From Xaviernesmea rhizosphaerae (GTDB taxonomy: Bacteria; Pseudomonadota; Alphaproteobacteria; Rhizobiales; Rhizobiaceae): 64,000 bases of DNA. The notes beneath the pieces are model-generated. The model worked only from the letters and a program-made list of their open reading frames with translations, did no database searches and was not told the origin of the DNA. Both the position numbers and the translations under genes were made by a program. Of this stretch, positions 45,701-53,213 are shown in pieces; position 1 is the stretch's first letter, and the number at the start of each line of letters is the position of its first letter. The stretch lies in NCBI RefSeq assembly GCF_001938945.1, contig NZ_MKIO01000041.1, forward strand, positions 1 to 64,000, written 5' to 3'.

Positions 45701-46464
45701 TCGGCCGCGTTTACCAGGGCGGGCCCATCGACGTGCAGCGGCTGGAGCCCCGGCTCGGCATCGCCTGGGAGCCGGTGGACGGGCAATGGCTGCGGGCCGG
45801 CTATCTGCGCGAGGGCTTTCTGTCCACCACCTCGACGCTGGCGCCGCTCGGCGTGGTCGGGCTGCAGTCGAACATCGTGCCGCTGGCCATCGAGGGCTAC
45901 AAGGACACGCTGGCCTTTCGCTGGGACGGGCAATGGACCGACCGCTTCTTCACCGCCGTGGACGTGCAGCATCAGGAGGCCCGCCAGCTTTCGATCGACG
46001 ATCCGTTCCTCAGCCCTGGAACGAGCCTGGTGGCGGGCGATATCGCCAGGGGCTCGATCGACAGGGCGGCGATCACCGCCAATTACGTGATCGGCTATGG
46101 CTTCGGCCTGTCGGGCACCTATGGGCGGCTGCATTCGCGCGATGACGATTCCGACAGCGCCACCCATGGCGGCAGCCTGCCTTATGTGCCGGATGAGGTC
46201 GGCCAGGTGGCGCTGACCTTCGTCAATCCGATCGGGCTCTCCACCACGCTTGCCGGCAATTACACCGGCACGCGCCGCGGCCGGGACGGTGCGGATCTCG
46301 ACGGCTACTGGACGCTCGATGCCGGCCTGACCTATCAGACGCCGGACCGCCATCTCGACCTGACGCTTGCCGCCTATAATCTGCTGGACGAGGATTTCGC
46401 CATCGCCACCGGCGTGCCGGGCTGGGGCCGCAGCGTCAAGGCGCTGCTCAAGGTGCGGTTCTGA
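42742..46464 (+). CDS. FecR-TPR-outer-membrane beta-barrel fusion protein
   Basis: A 1240-residue exported protein. A signal peptide (residues 1-20) is followed by a FecR domain (about 55-180; GDVLRTNATGQLAILFADRT, TPAATAAIRGTDWTLSVD), TPR repeats (about 240-590; repeated ALALDP and NLAILLLDA motifs), and a C-terminal region (about 620-1240) of alternating aromatic and polar strands that ends in Phe, as in outer-membrane barrels (final KALLKVRF). It should sit in the outer membrane with FecR and TPR in the periplasm. AGGGG lies six bases before the ATG. Its stop overlaps the start of the CHASE2 cyclase, so the two are co-translated. Confidence 0.85.
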   Translation: MTGWWAVGFALLLSCGTALAEPVTRAGAPAGAVIARKTGEEIRFVEKDGWQIVDLAQDVVNGDVLRTNATGQLAILFADRTQMRLGRNSTLLVRDVKSGGADAELSLQSGSLWARAERGGAGLKVETPAATAAIRGTDWTLSVDAGGRTSLNVLDGTVELSNSAGSVSVTRGEGAVAAIGQAPRKIIITNSDDREQMLYYLGLRDSFGMLPASPLSGPALLDRHRALTERPPEARSAADWLELAETRFSIEGYRAAEAALAEAERRGLSPALRPRADYLAGLIDASYGRYRQAAEKIGRASGRLDAARRGAAAYAGYFARALAEPTRVEAPPAGAGGAQAVAAAALTTGFRQSIRAAIDVLKQGEARYPQDALLPAMRGKIALVLNDQAQAEEALGRALALDPDQPIALEARADLKASRQGDLKGAEADLRRALAAYPGDTNLLNSLALLQSAKGEPLAAMETLRQALALDPGGALEHANLAILLLDASRIPAARAEIDAATAADPGFDILLVARGRYHLQTGETDKALDDLLAGSVANPAYAQAQLMLALAHYARGERVAYEQAMDNAERIDPNDPAIASVRAAVAAQDFDSDAAVRQAQKYLKLERQRGGEFAALGAQQEAGSVLKTAFTLQGLTAWGNYYGDATFDPFTGTAYLDQSLRGSANPFANALLPGGNGVDQVTDVGGYSGFLQGLLLSPQMISSSALQHTLLPAPFLEGTLGAGLNLSRSGHQEWIKSAEIDGYSNLPFPISLSGSITWEDQGETREDPSGLNALDLSSALRSANGFITASPTENDRIIALVQTSRSSTLNGGGSFLPDVPIDLTAATPAAIAILTQNENKTEAEELKAALGWSHSFGDTNVLNAALFYDQSSSDSLSTSYAITDLLGTIDQNTSSNASKSYMAALGHLYGMGDLTLRTGVEGGFFDIDASTHYQSLLVSVDANDQPVFEPIIDTLSEVSFRVTAAKAYVDALYEATPHLKLEAGLFGRVYQGGPIDVQRLEPRLGIAWEPVDGQWLRAGYLREGFLSTTSTLAPLGVVGLQSNIVPLAIEGYKDTLAFRWDGQWTDRFFTAVDVQHQEARQLSIDDPFLSPGTSLVAGDIARGSIDRAAITANYVIGYGFGLSGTYGRLHSRDDDSDSATHGGSLPYVPDEVGQVALTFVNPIGLSTTLAGNYTGTRRGRDGADLDGYWTLDAGLTYQTPDRHLDLTLAAYNLLDEDFAIATGVPGWGRSVKALLKVRF

Positions 46465-48431
46465 TGACGGACAATCCTATCCGCGCCGGCGCGCGGCGCG
46501 GCATTCGCCGTCTGCGCATGCTCGCCGTGCTGATTATCGCCGTCATCGGCGCTGTCGCCAGCTGCGCCATCACGGTTCCCTGGTCGCTGCTCGACCTGCG
46601 CGCCTACGACTATCTCTCCACGCTTGCGCCTCCGCCCCTGCCGGCGGACGGGCCGATCGTGGTGGCGATCGACGAGCCGTCCCTGTCGGAGCTCGGCAAG
46701 CAATGGCCCTGGCCGCGGGCGATGCATGCGCGTCTCCTGGAAGCCCTGCGGGCGGCGGGCGCCCGCGCGATCGGCTTCGACATCATCTTTTCCGAGCCCG
46801 CCGCCGATCCGGTCAATGATGCCGTGCTGGCCGGCGTTCTGGGGCCGGATGTGGTGCTGGCGGGCGATGAAAGCGTGATCGTCACCCCGCAGGCCGAGCA
46901 GTTTCTGCGCACCGAGCCGCTGCCGGCCTTCCTGCAGACCGGCGCGCAGACGGGCATTGCCTCGGTCCAGCTCCAGGCCGATGGCGCATTGCGCCGCCTG
47001 CCGGAACAGGCCGACAGCTTCGCCGCCGTGCTTGCCCGCGCGGCAGGGCACGCCATCACGGCGCCGGAGGGCGAGCGGCTGATCCGCAGCTTCGGCCCGG
47101 CGCGCACCTATCCGACCGTCTCCTATTATCAGGCGCTCGACCCGGCAAGCTTCCTGCCGCCTGACCTGTTCAAGGGCCGCACCGTGATCGTCGGCCTGTC
47201 GCTGCAGAACACGCCGACGCTGCAGGCCGGCGGCGCCGACAGCTTCGCCACCGCCTTTACCGCCTGGACCGGCCGACTGACGGCAGGCGCCGAGGTGCAG
47301 GCGACGATCTATGACAATCTGGTCCATGGCCTCAGCGTGCACCCGGCCGATGGGGTCTTGAAGCTCGGCTCGATCGTCCTCGCCGCCCTTCTCGGCGGCC
47401 TTGCGGTGCTGCGCTCCACCGGGCGGCGCACGGCGGCGGCGGCCCTGCTGGCGCCGGCCCTGATGGTGGCGGGCAGTTTCGCCATCCTGCATGTCTCCAG
47501 CCTTTTCGTGCCGCCGGGCGCGCCGGTCGTCGCCTTCCTCCTCGTGGTGCTGGCGCAATCGGCCTTCGATTACGCCGCCGAACAGCGCATGCGCCGGGAT
47601 ATCACCCGCGCCTTTTCCAGCTATCTCTCGCCGGATGTGGTGCGGCAGGTGGCCGAAGATCCGAGCCAGCTGCAGCTTGGCGGACAGCGGCGCACGCTCT
47701 CTATCCTCTTCTGCGACGTGCGCGGCTTCACCACCATTTCCGAGACGCTGAAGGACAATCCGGAAGAGCTGACGCGGCTGATCAACCGGCTTCTGACCCC
47801 GCTCTCCGACATCGTGCTCGAAAGCGGCGGCACGATCGACAAATATATCGGCGACTGTGTCATGGCCTTCTGGAACGCCCCGCTCGACGTGCCGGATCAT
47901 GCCTCCCGCGCGGTCAAGGCCGCGCTCGCCATGCTCGCTTCCATGGACGGGCTGAACGCAGCGTTGGAGGAGGAGGCCCGCGCCGCCGGGCGGCCTTACT
48001 TCCCCTTGCGCATCGGGGTCGGCATCAACACCGGAGACTGCGTCGTCGGCAATATGGGATCGTCGCGCCGCTTCGACTATTCGGTACTGGGCGACGCCGT
48101 CAATCTCGCCTCGCGGCTGGAGGGGGAATCGAAGAATTACGGCGTGCCGCTGCTGCTTGGGCCCGAAACCGCGCGCCAGGCAGGCGGAGAGGTGCCGCTG
48201 GTTGAGCTCGACAGTATTACGGTGAAAGGGCGCAACACCCGCTCGCCGATCTTCACCGCCGCGCCTGATGCCTCGGCCGAGACCCTGGCCCGCCATGCCC
48301 AGCTGATCGCGCGCCGCTATGCCGGCACGCTTTCGGCCGACGATGCGGAATTCGCAGCGCTGGAAGCGGCCATGCCGGAGCTTAAGGCCTATTACAGGCT
48401 GACGCGCGAGCGGCTGGCCTATACGGCCTGA
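46464..48431 (+). CDS. CHASE2-domain class III adenylate/guanylate cyclase
   Basis: A 655-residue membrane cyclase. One helix (about 18-38), a periplasmic CHASE2 domain (about 45-290; VVAIDEPSLSELGKQWPWPR, AIGFDIIFSEP), three helices (about 298-368) and a cytoplasmic cyclase domain (about 410-600). Catalytic residues are intact: metal-binding D418 and D464, transition-state N547 and R551. Substrate positions K460 and D544 match the Lys/Asp pair of adenylate cyclases, so cAMP is the predicted product. It overlaps the FecR-TPR-barrel gene by one base, which probably supplies the periplasmic signal to CHASE2. Stop and next (convergent) gene are nine bases apart. Confidence 0.93.
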   Translation: MTDNPIRAGARRGIRRLRMLAVLIIAVIGAVASCAITVPWSLLDLRAYDYLSTLAPPPLPADGPIVVAIDEPSLSELGKQWPWPRAMHARLLEALRAAGARAIGFDIIFSEPAADPVNDAVLAGVLGPDVVLAGDESVIVTPQAEQFLRTEPLPAFLQTGAQTGIASVQLQADGALRRLPEQADSFAAVLARAAGHAITAPEGERLIRSFGPARTYPTVSYYQALDPASFLPPDLFKGRTVIVGLSLQNTPTLQAGGADSFATAFTAWTGRLTAGAEVQATIYDNLVHGLSVHPADGVLKLGSIVLAALLGGLAVLRSTGRRTAAAALLAPALMVAGSFAILHVSSLFVPPGAPVVAFLLVVLAQSAFDYAAEQRMRRDITRAFSSYLSPDVVRQVAEDPSQLQLGGQRRTLSILFCDVRGFTTISETLKDNPEELTRLINRLLTPLSDIVLESGGTIDKYIGDCVMAFWNAPLDVPDHASRAVKAALAMLASMDGLNAALEEEARAAGRPYFPLRIGVGINTGDCVVGNMGSSRRFDYSVLGDAVNLASRLEGESKNYGVPLLLGPETARQAGGEVPLVELDSITVKGRNTRSPIFTAAPDASAETLARHAQLIARRYAGTLSADDAEFAALEAAMPELKAYYRLTRERLAYTA

Positions 48432-48440
48432 TCAATCGCG

Positions 48441-49175
48441 TCACACATGCTGCCCGCCATTGATGTGGATCTCGGCGCCATTGATATAGGCCGAGCGCTC
48501 GCTGCAGAGAAAATGGATGATGTCGGCCACCTCCTCCGGCGTGCCCAGCCGCTTCAGCGGCACCTCGGCCTCCACCAGATCGTCGGTTCCGGGCGAAAGG
48601 ATCGAGGTGGCGATCTCGCCGGGGGCGATGGCATTGGCACGCACGCCGCGCGGGCCGAATTCATGGGCGAGCTCTCGCGTCAGCGCCGCCAGCCCCGCCT
48701 TGGACGCGGCATAGGCAACGCCGGCGAAAGGATGGACCCGCGACCCGGCGATCGAGGTCACGTTGACGATCGAGCCCTGCGCCGTTTCCAGCTCCGGCAG
48801 CAGCGCGCGGGCGAGGAGCGCGGTGGACACCAGATTGACATTGAGCACCCGTGTCCAGGTTTCGGCATCGGAGACGGCCACGCCCAGCCGGCTGCCGCCG
48901 GGCCCCTTGGGCGAAATGCCGGCATTGTTGACCAGCGCATGCAGCGCGCCGCCGGGCAGCCGCTCGCGCAGCGTGGCGACCAGCCGGTCGATACCGGCGA
49001 GATCGGCAAGGTCGGCCTGGATATGGCTTTCACGCGCCATCGGCCAGGGGCATTCGTCCGACACGGGCTGGCGCGAAACGGTGAACAGCCGCCATCCCTT
49101 TTCCTGGAACAGCTTGACGGTGGCATGGCCAATGCCGCGGCTGGCCCCTGTCAGCAGCATGCAGCGTTGTGTCAT
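48441..49175 (-). CDS. SDR family oxidoreductase (FabG-like)
   Basis: A 244-residue classical short-chain dehydrogenase. GASRGIG is at residues 10-16, NNAG near 85, a catalytic Ser in VTSIAGS, YAASK at about 155-159 and the C-terminal YINGAEIHINGGQ motif. It should use NAD(P)H on a ketone or alcohol substrate not evident from context. GAGGG lies about eight bases before the start. It converges on the cyclase gene. Confidence 0.9.
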   Translation of the reverse strand: MTQRCMLLTGASRGIGHATVKLFQEKGWRLFTVSRQPVSDECPWPMARESHIQADLADLAGIDRLVATLRERLPGGALHALVNNAGISPKGPGGSRLGVAVSDAETWTRVLNVNLVSTALLARALLPELETAQGSIVNVTSIAGSRVHPFAGVAYAASKAGLAALTRELAHEFGPRGVRANAIAPGEIATSILSPGTDDLVEAEVPLKRLGTPEEVADIIHFLCSERSAYINGAEIHINGGQHV

Positions 49176-49394
49176 CGGTGAAGCCCTCTCATCGCACGAA
49201 GCCTGAGACCGGACATCGGTCTTCGGCTTCGCTTCGCATCGGATCTATCCGAAAATCTCAGACCAATGTCTGGTCCGATGTCGTCATCCACATCACATAG
49301 GGCGCCGGACCGAAAAGCGCGAACGGTTTCAGCGCGATCCGCCGGAAAAGCCAAATCTGGGGGTGCGCTTTCAACAGCGTCCACAGAGCACGAG

Positions 49395-49530
49395 GCAAAT
49401 GCGTTGTCAGAGCACCACCTCTGGTGCGAAGTCCGTTCGGCTGGCTCGAACAGAGCAGCATTGGAGGGCGAACACCTCTCCGGTCCTCATGCTCGGACTT
49501 GCGCCTTCCATCAGCAACAGATTGATTTCA
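49395..49530 (+). repeat. Dispersed intergenic repeat, copy 2
   Basis: Aligns by eye with the minus strand of 50-190 over several ordered blocks (CACCTCTGGTGCG, CCGTTCGGC, GGCTCGAAC, GGGCGAA). In two frames it would encode the peptide segment TTSGAKSVRLARTEQHWRA, which I associate with spurious small hypothetical proteins in Rhizobiaceae. Confidence 0.5.
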
Positions 49531-49543
49531 TTGACATCAGCAG

Positions 49544-49566
49544 ATCCTCGGGACAAGCCCGAGGAT
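49544..49566. repeat. Palindromic repeat unit (REP-like)
   Basis: ATCCTCGGG (49544-49552) pairs perfectly with CCCGAGGAT (49558-49566) around ACAAG. Sequences of the form ATCCTCGGG-(loop)-CCCGAGGATGAC are very common intergenic repeats in Alphaproteobacteria, by my recollection. Confidence 0.65.
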
Positions 49567-49843
49567 GACGAAAAGGAGAGGTTCCGCCTCATGAAAACGG
49601 TGTGCGGAAGCGAATGTCCCAACATCATGGGACAGCCTGGGCAGCGGTAAACACGCGCTTGGTGGCATAGGAGAGATCTGCCGGATGCGGCAGTCCAAAG
49701 GACTCAGACCTGCAGCAGCGGACATGCGCGACCGGCGGCCTGCCCTCCGCCAAACGAAACCGCCCTGATCAACGGGGCGGTATGGCGCTTTGGATGGAGC
49801 GCTGGCCGCGGCGCAATGAATGGCCGTGGCCCGTGGGGCCTTC

Positions 49844-51742
49844 TCAGAACTCCTGCCAGTCGTTTGCGGAGGCGCGCATGCCGCCGGCCACCGCCTGGAC
49901 GAGGCGACGGGCGGGCGAGGCCACGGGGGCAGCGCCTTTCGCAGCTGATGCCGGGCGGGCTGCGGCCGGGCGGGCCGAAGGCTGACCGAGATCGAACTGC
50001 GTCATCATCTGGCGCAGGCGCTCGGCCTCGTTGGCGAGCGCGTTGGAGGCGGCGGTTGCCTGCTCCACCATGGCCGCGTTCTGCTGCGTGGTCTGGTCCA
50101 TCTGGTTGACGGCGGTGTTGACCTCCGAGAGACCGGTTGCCTGCTCGCGCGAGGACGTGGCGATCGCGTCGAGCTCGCCATTGATGGCAAGGACATGCTC
50201 ATTGATCACCTTTAGCGCGCTGCCGGTGGCCTTGACCAGATCGACGCCATTGCCAACTTCCTGCTCGGAATTGCGAATCAGTTCCTTGATCTCCTTGGCC
50301 GCCTGGGCGGAGCGCTGAGCGAGTTCCCGCACCTCCTGGGCAACAACGGCAAAGCCCTTGCCGGCTTCGCCGGCGCGCGCGGCTTCCACCCCGGCATTCA
50401 GAGCCAGCAGGTTGGTCTGGAAGGCGATCTCGTCGATCACGCCGATGATGTTGGAGATCTGGCTGGACGCCACCTCGATGCGCTGCATGGCATCGACCGC
50501 ATTGGCCACGACCTCGCCGGACTTGCGCGCGGCATCATTGGCCTCCTTGGCCATGCCGCGGGCATCTTCGGTGCGCTTGGAGGAGTTCTGGACATTGCTG
50601 GTGATCTGGTCCAGCGCGGCCGCGGTCTCCTCAAGGGCTGCGGCCTGCTGTTCGGTGCGCTTTGCCAGGTCGGTTGCGGCCTGGCTCAACTCCTGCGCGC
50701 CGCCATCAATGGCGCCGGCGGTGTTGATGACCGAGCCCATGGTCCGCCGCAGGTTTTCCACCGCGCCGTTGAAGTCGGTGCGCAGCCGTTCGAAATCAGG
50801 GGCGAAGCTCTCCGTCAGGCGGAAGGCGAGATCACCCTCGGACAGGCGCTGCAGCCCTTGACCCAGACCATTCGTCGCCTGGGACATTTCGGCAGCGCGC
50901 TGCTGGTCGATCTCCGCCACGCGGGCGCGTTCAGCCTCGCTCTGGCTGCGCGTGGCCTGCGCCACCTGTTCCAGCTCGCGCCCCTTCACGCCATTGTCGC
51001 GGAAGACCTGAACGGCGCGTGCCATTTCCCCAATCTCGTCGCGGCGATCGGCACCCTCGACGGCAACATCGAGATCGCCGCCCGCCAAGCGGTTCATCAA
51101 GCCGGTCAGGCGGCGGATCGGCCGGCTGACCGTACGCGCCAGGAACAGGGCGGAGAGTGTCATGATCAGCAGGATCAGCGCGCCGATCGACAGCGCGGTG
51201 ACATTGGCGGCGGAAATCGTGTCAAACAGGTTCTGCTTGGCCTTGTCGGAAAAACCGCGCGCGTTCAGCAGCGACTGGTCGATGGCCTTGTGGATGTCCT
51301 TGTCGATGGCGTTGAGCCGGGGCGCGACAGTCGCGAGATCCTGGCCGGAAGCCGCCGCGTCCTGCAGGGTTTTTTCGTAGCTGCGCAGACTGGTGCGGAT
51401 GTCCGAGAGAACCTGCGGCTTGGCGGCAATGGAAATCGGGGTTTCGAGCGCGGCCCAGCCAATATCTGCATGCTTCTTCACTTCGGCGAGCGCCGCCGTG
51501 ACCTGCTGCGGATTGGCACCATGGTCGAGCAGCGGATTGACCGCACCTTCGATGCGGGCGAAAGCAAGGTCGGCCGATGAGACACCGTCTAGGATGATCA
51601 GCTCGCGTTTGACCACATCATTGCTCGCAAGGATCGCATTGCTGCTGATCTGCTGATTGACGAGCATGGCAATGACGAGCGTCATACTAAGCGCAGAGGT
51701 CGCGATCAGCTTGGTCGAAATCTTGACGTTGCTCAGGGGCAT
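49844..51742 (-). CDS. Methyl-accepting chemotaxis protein
   Basis: A 632-residue chemoreceptor with a membrane helix near residues 10-32, a periplasmic four-helix-type sensor (about 33-185), a second helix (IGALILLIMTLSALFLA), HAMP (RPIRRLTGLMNRLAGGDLD) and a signalling domain with EIAFQTNLLALNAGVEAARAGEAGKGFAVV. It ends ASANDWQEF; DWQEF resembles the CheR/CheB-docking pentapeptide. GGAG precedes the start at 51742. The ligand is unknown. Confidence 0.93.
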   Translation of the reverse strand: MPLSNVKISTKLIATSALSMTLVIAMLVNQQISSNAILASNDVVKRELIILDGVSSADLAFARIEGAVNPLLDHGANPQQVTAALAEVKKHADIGWAALETPISIAAKPQVLSDIRTSLRSYEKTLQDAAASGQDLATVAPRLNAIDKDIHKAIDQSLLNARGFSDKAKQNLFDTISAANVTALSIGALILLIMTLSALFLARTVSRPIRRLTGLMNRLAGGDLDVAVEGADRRDEIGEMARAVQVFRDNGVKGRELEQVAQATRSQSEAERARVAEIDQQRAAEMSQATNGLGQGLQRLSEGDLAFRLTESFAPDFERLRTDFNGAVENLRRTMGSVINTAGAIDGGAQELSQAATDLAKRTEQQAAALEETAAALDQITSNVQNSSKRTEDARGMAKEANDAARKSGEVVANAVDAMQRIEVASSQISNIIGVIDEIAFQTNLLALNAGVEAARAGEAGKGFAVVAQEVRELAQRSAQAAKEIKELIRNSEQEVGNGVDLVKATGSALKVINEHVLAINGELDAIATSSREQATGLSEVNTAVNQMDQTTQQNAAMVEQATAASNALANEAERLRQMMTQFDLGQPSARPAAARPASAAKGAAPVASPARRLVQAVAGGMRASANDWQEF

Positions 51743-52286
51743 TTCCGTCTCCGGGGGCTTGAAGGTGGGCGGCGGCATGCGGCATGGCTTCCCTGGACGG
51801 GATTCGGAAGACACGACGACATCGGGAAAAGTCGCGCAGCGCGAAGGCTGCGTCAGTCGGCATCGCATGTCTGAGCGCCGCAGCGACGTGCCTGCCCCCC
51901 GGCAGACCGCCAAACGCTCACTCCCGCCTCATGGCGAGCATCCGGACACAGCGCCCAGCGGTGCCGGATTGACTCATGCATGACCGTTTTAGAACAGAAA
52001 TCTTAAATGCGCGTTACAATCGCCGCGGCCAGCCACCTCACAGTCAGCGACCCAGCCTTGCACAACCGAGGGAAGAGAAAATTCCAGCTTATCGCGTCGA
52101 ATTTACCAAACAGACATGATTGCATGTGCTTTTGAACGTAAGCAATTCATGACTGATATCGATCGCGGCCTGATTTACCGGATTTTTGTAATGCCGTAGG
52201 ATTTTGCGCAACCGATCGGCGAGGGGCCGGACAGGTCGCGCGAACACCATCTGCGGCCGGCTCGGCGTCGGCGGTGGAGACTGTGC
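51743..52286. other. Intergenic region between divergent chemoreceptor and binding protein
   Basis: About 540 bases. The middle (52000-52210) is comparatively AT-rich and likely holds promoters for both directions. A minus-strand frame (52089-52391) has an ordered-looking end (RLRKILRHYKNPVNQAAIDI) but runs antisense into the binding-protein gene and lacks a ribosome binding site. No gene is assigned. Confidence 0.4.
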
Positions 52287-53213
52287 ATGCGCGCCCCTCA
52301 GCTTGATGGCCGACCTCTCAAACGCCGTGTGGACCGGATGCCTCGCTCTTTTCGATCCTTGTTTCTCCTCGCGGCTTGGCTGTGGCTTCACGGTCCGCCT
52401 GCCGCGGCCGCGCAGGCGTCAGAGCCCCCTCAAGCCGCGCCACCGGGCGTGACCTGGGCGATCTATGACGCGCCGCCCTTCATGATCGCCGAGGGCGCGG
52501 ATGCCGAGAGCGGCATCTTCGACAGGATCCGCAACCTCCTGTCGCATCAGCTCGGTGACCTGCCGCAGGCCGTGCTCACCGCGCCCTTCCCGCGCATCGT
52601 CACCGCCCTCAAGGCGGGAGCGGACTGGTGCTTCATCGGCGGGGTCAAGACGCCCGAGCGCGAGACCTTCGCGGTGTTTTCCAAGCCGGTCGCCATGTTC
52701 TATCCCTTGCGCGTCGTCATCAACAGCGCGGATAGGGTCCGCTTCGAGGCCCTGCAGCCGCTGTCGCTGCTGTCGCTCATGCGCGACCATCCCGAATTGC
52801 AGACCAGCGTTTTGAGAAACCGCTCGTTCGGCCCGCAATTCGATGCGCTGCAAAAGGCCTATCCCGCGGCAAACCAGCATTCGGATTTTCTGGAAGCCTT
52901 CCGCATGCTGATGAACAGGCGGCTCGATTATCTGGTCGAATACAGCAACATCGCCACCTACAATGCCCGGCGGCTGGGCAAGCCGGACGGACTTGTGCTC
53001 TTGCCGATGACGGAGGTGAGCGAGCCGGTCTATGCGCGAGTGATGTGCGCACGCACGGCACAGGGCCTGGCCGTCGTCGACAGGATCGACCATGTTCTGG
53101 ATCAGGAGCGGAACACGCCCTCTTACAGGGCGATCGTGGAGGCCTGGTCTGCTCCGGCGGATCAGGCAAAGATCCGCGCGATCTACGACTCGCAGTTCCT
53201 CACGGCCCGATGA
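52287..53213 (+). CDS. Periplasmic substrate-binding-like protein coupled to a diguanylate cyclase
   Basis: A protein of about 308 residues with a signal peptide (hydrophobic stretch SLFLLAAWLWLHGPPAAAAQA after a basic start) and a bilobed SBP_bac_3-like domain: WAIYDAPPFMIAEG, GIFDRIRNLL, RIVTALKAGADWCFIGG, and a MLMNRRLDYLVEY segment. It resembles the TIGR02285-type proteins of unknown role. Start at 52287 has GGTGGAG upstream; 52338 is an alternative. The stop overlaps the start of the diguanylate cyclase (ATGA), so it probably feeds a periplasmic ligand signal to that enzyme rather than serving transport, as no ABC genes are nearby. Confidence 0.82.
   Translation: MRAPQLDGRPLKRRVDRMPRSFRSLFLLAAWLWLHGPPAAAAQASEPPQAAPPGVTWAIYDAPPFMIAEGADAESGIFDRIRNLLSHQLGDLPQAVLTAPFPRIVTALKAGADWCFIGGVKTPERETFAVFSKPVAMFYPLRVVINSADRVRFEALQPLSLLSLMRDHPELQTSVLRNRSFGPQFDALQKAYPAANQHSDFLEAFRMLMNRRLDYLVEYSNIATYNARRLGKPDGLVLLPMTEVSEPVYARVMCARTAQGLAVVDRIDHVLDQERNTPSYRAIVEAWSAPADQAKIRAIYDSQFLTAR

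Larger units (their letters stand above)
49176..49843. other. Long intergenic region with repeats
   Basis: About 670 bases between two minus-strand genes. It holds the second copy of the dispersed repeat (49395-49530), a Rhizobiales-type palindromic repeat (49544-49566) and an inverted repeat TGTCCCA/TGGGACA at about 49615-49634. Open frames here are repeat-derived and unlikely to be genes. Confidence 0.55.

Noticed and set aside
46374..48296. 640-codon minus-strand frame opposite the CHASE2 cyclase
   Set aside because: Shadow of the cyclase gene, whose catalytic motifs are intact on the plus strand; composition is typical of antisense frames in GC-rich DNA.
49266..49650. Small plus-strand frames in the repeat region
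   Set aside because: They coincide with a dispersed repeat and a palindromic repeat, so are likely spurious translations.
52089..52391. Minus-strand frame ending RLRKILRHYKNPVNQAAIDI and further residues
   Set aside because: The end looks protein-like, but the start lies antisense in the signal peptide region of the binding-protein gene and there is no ribosome binding site. Could be a fragment of a lost gene.
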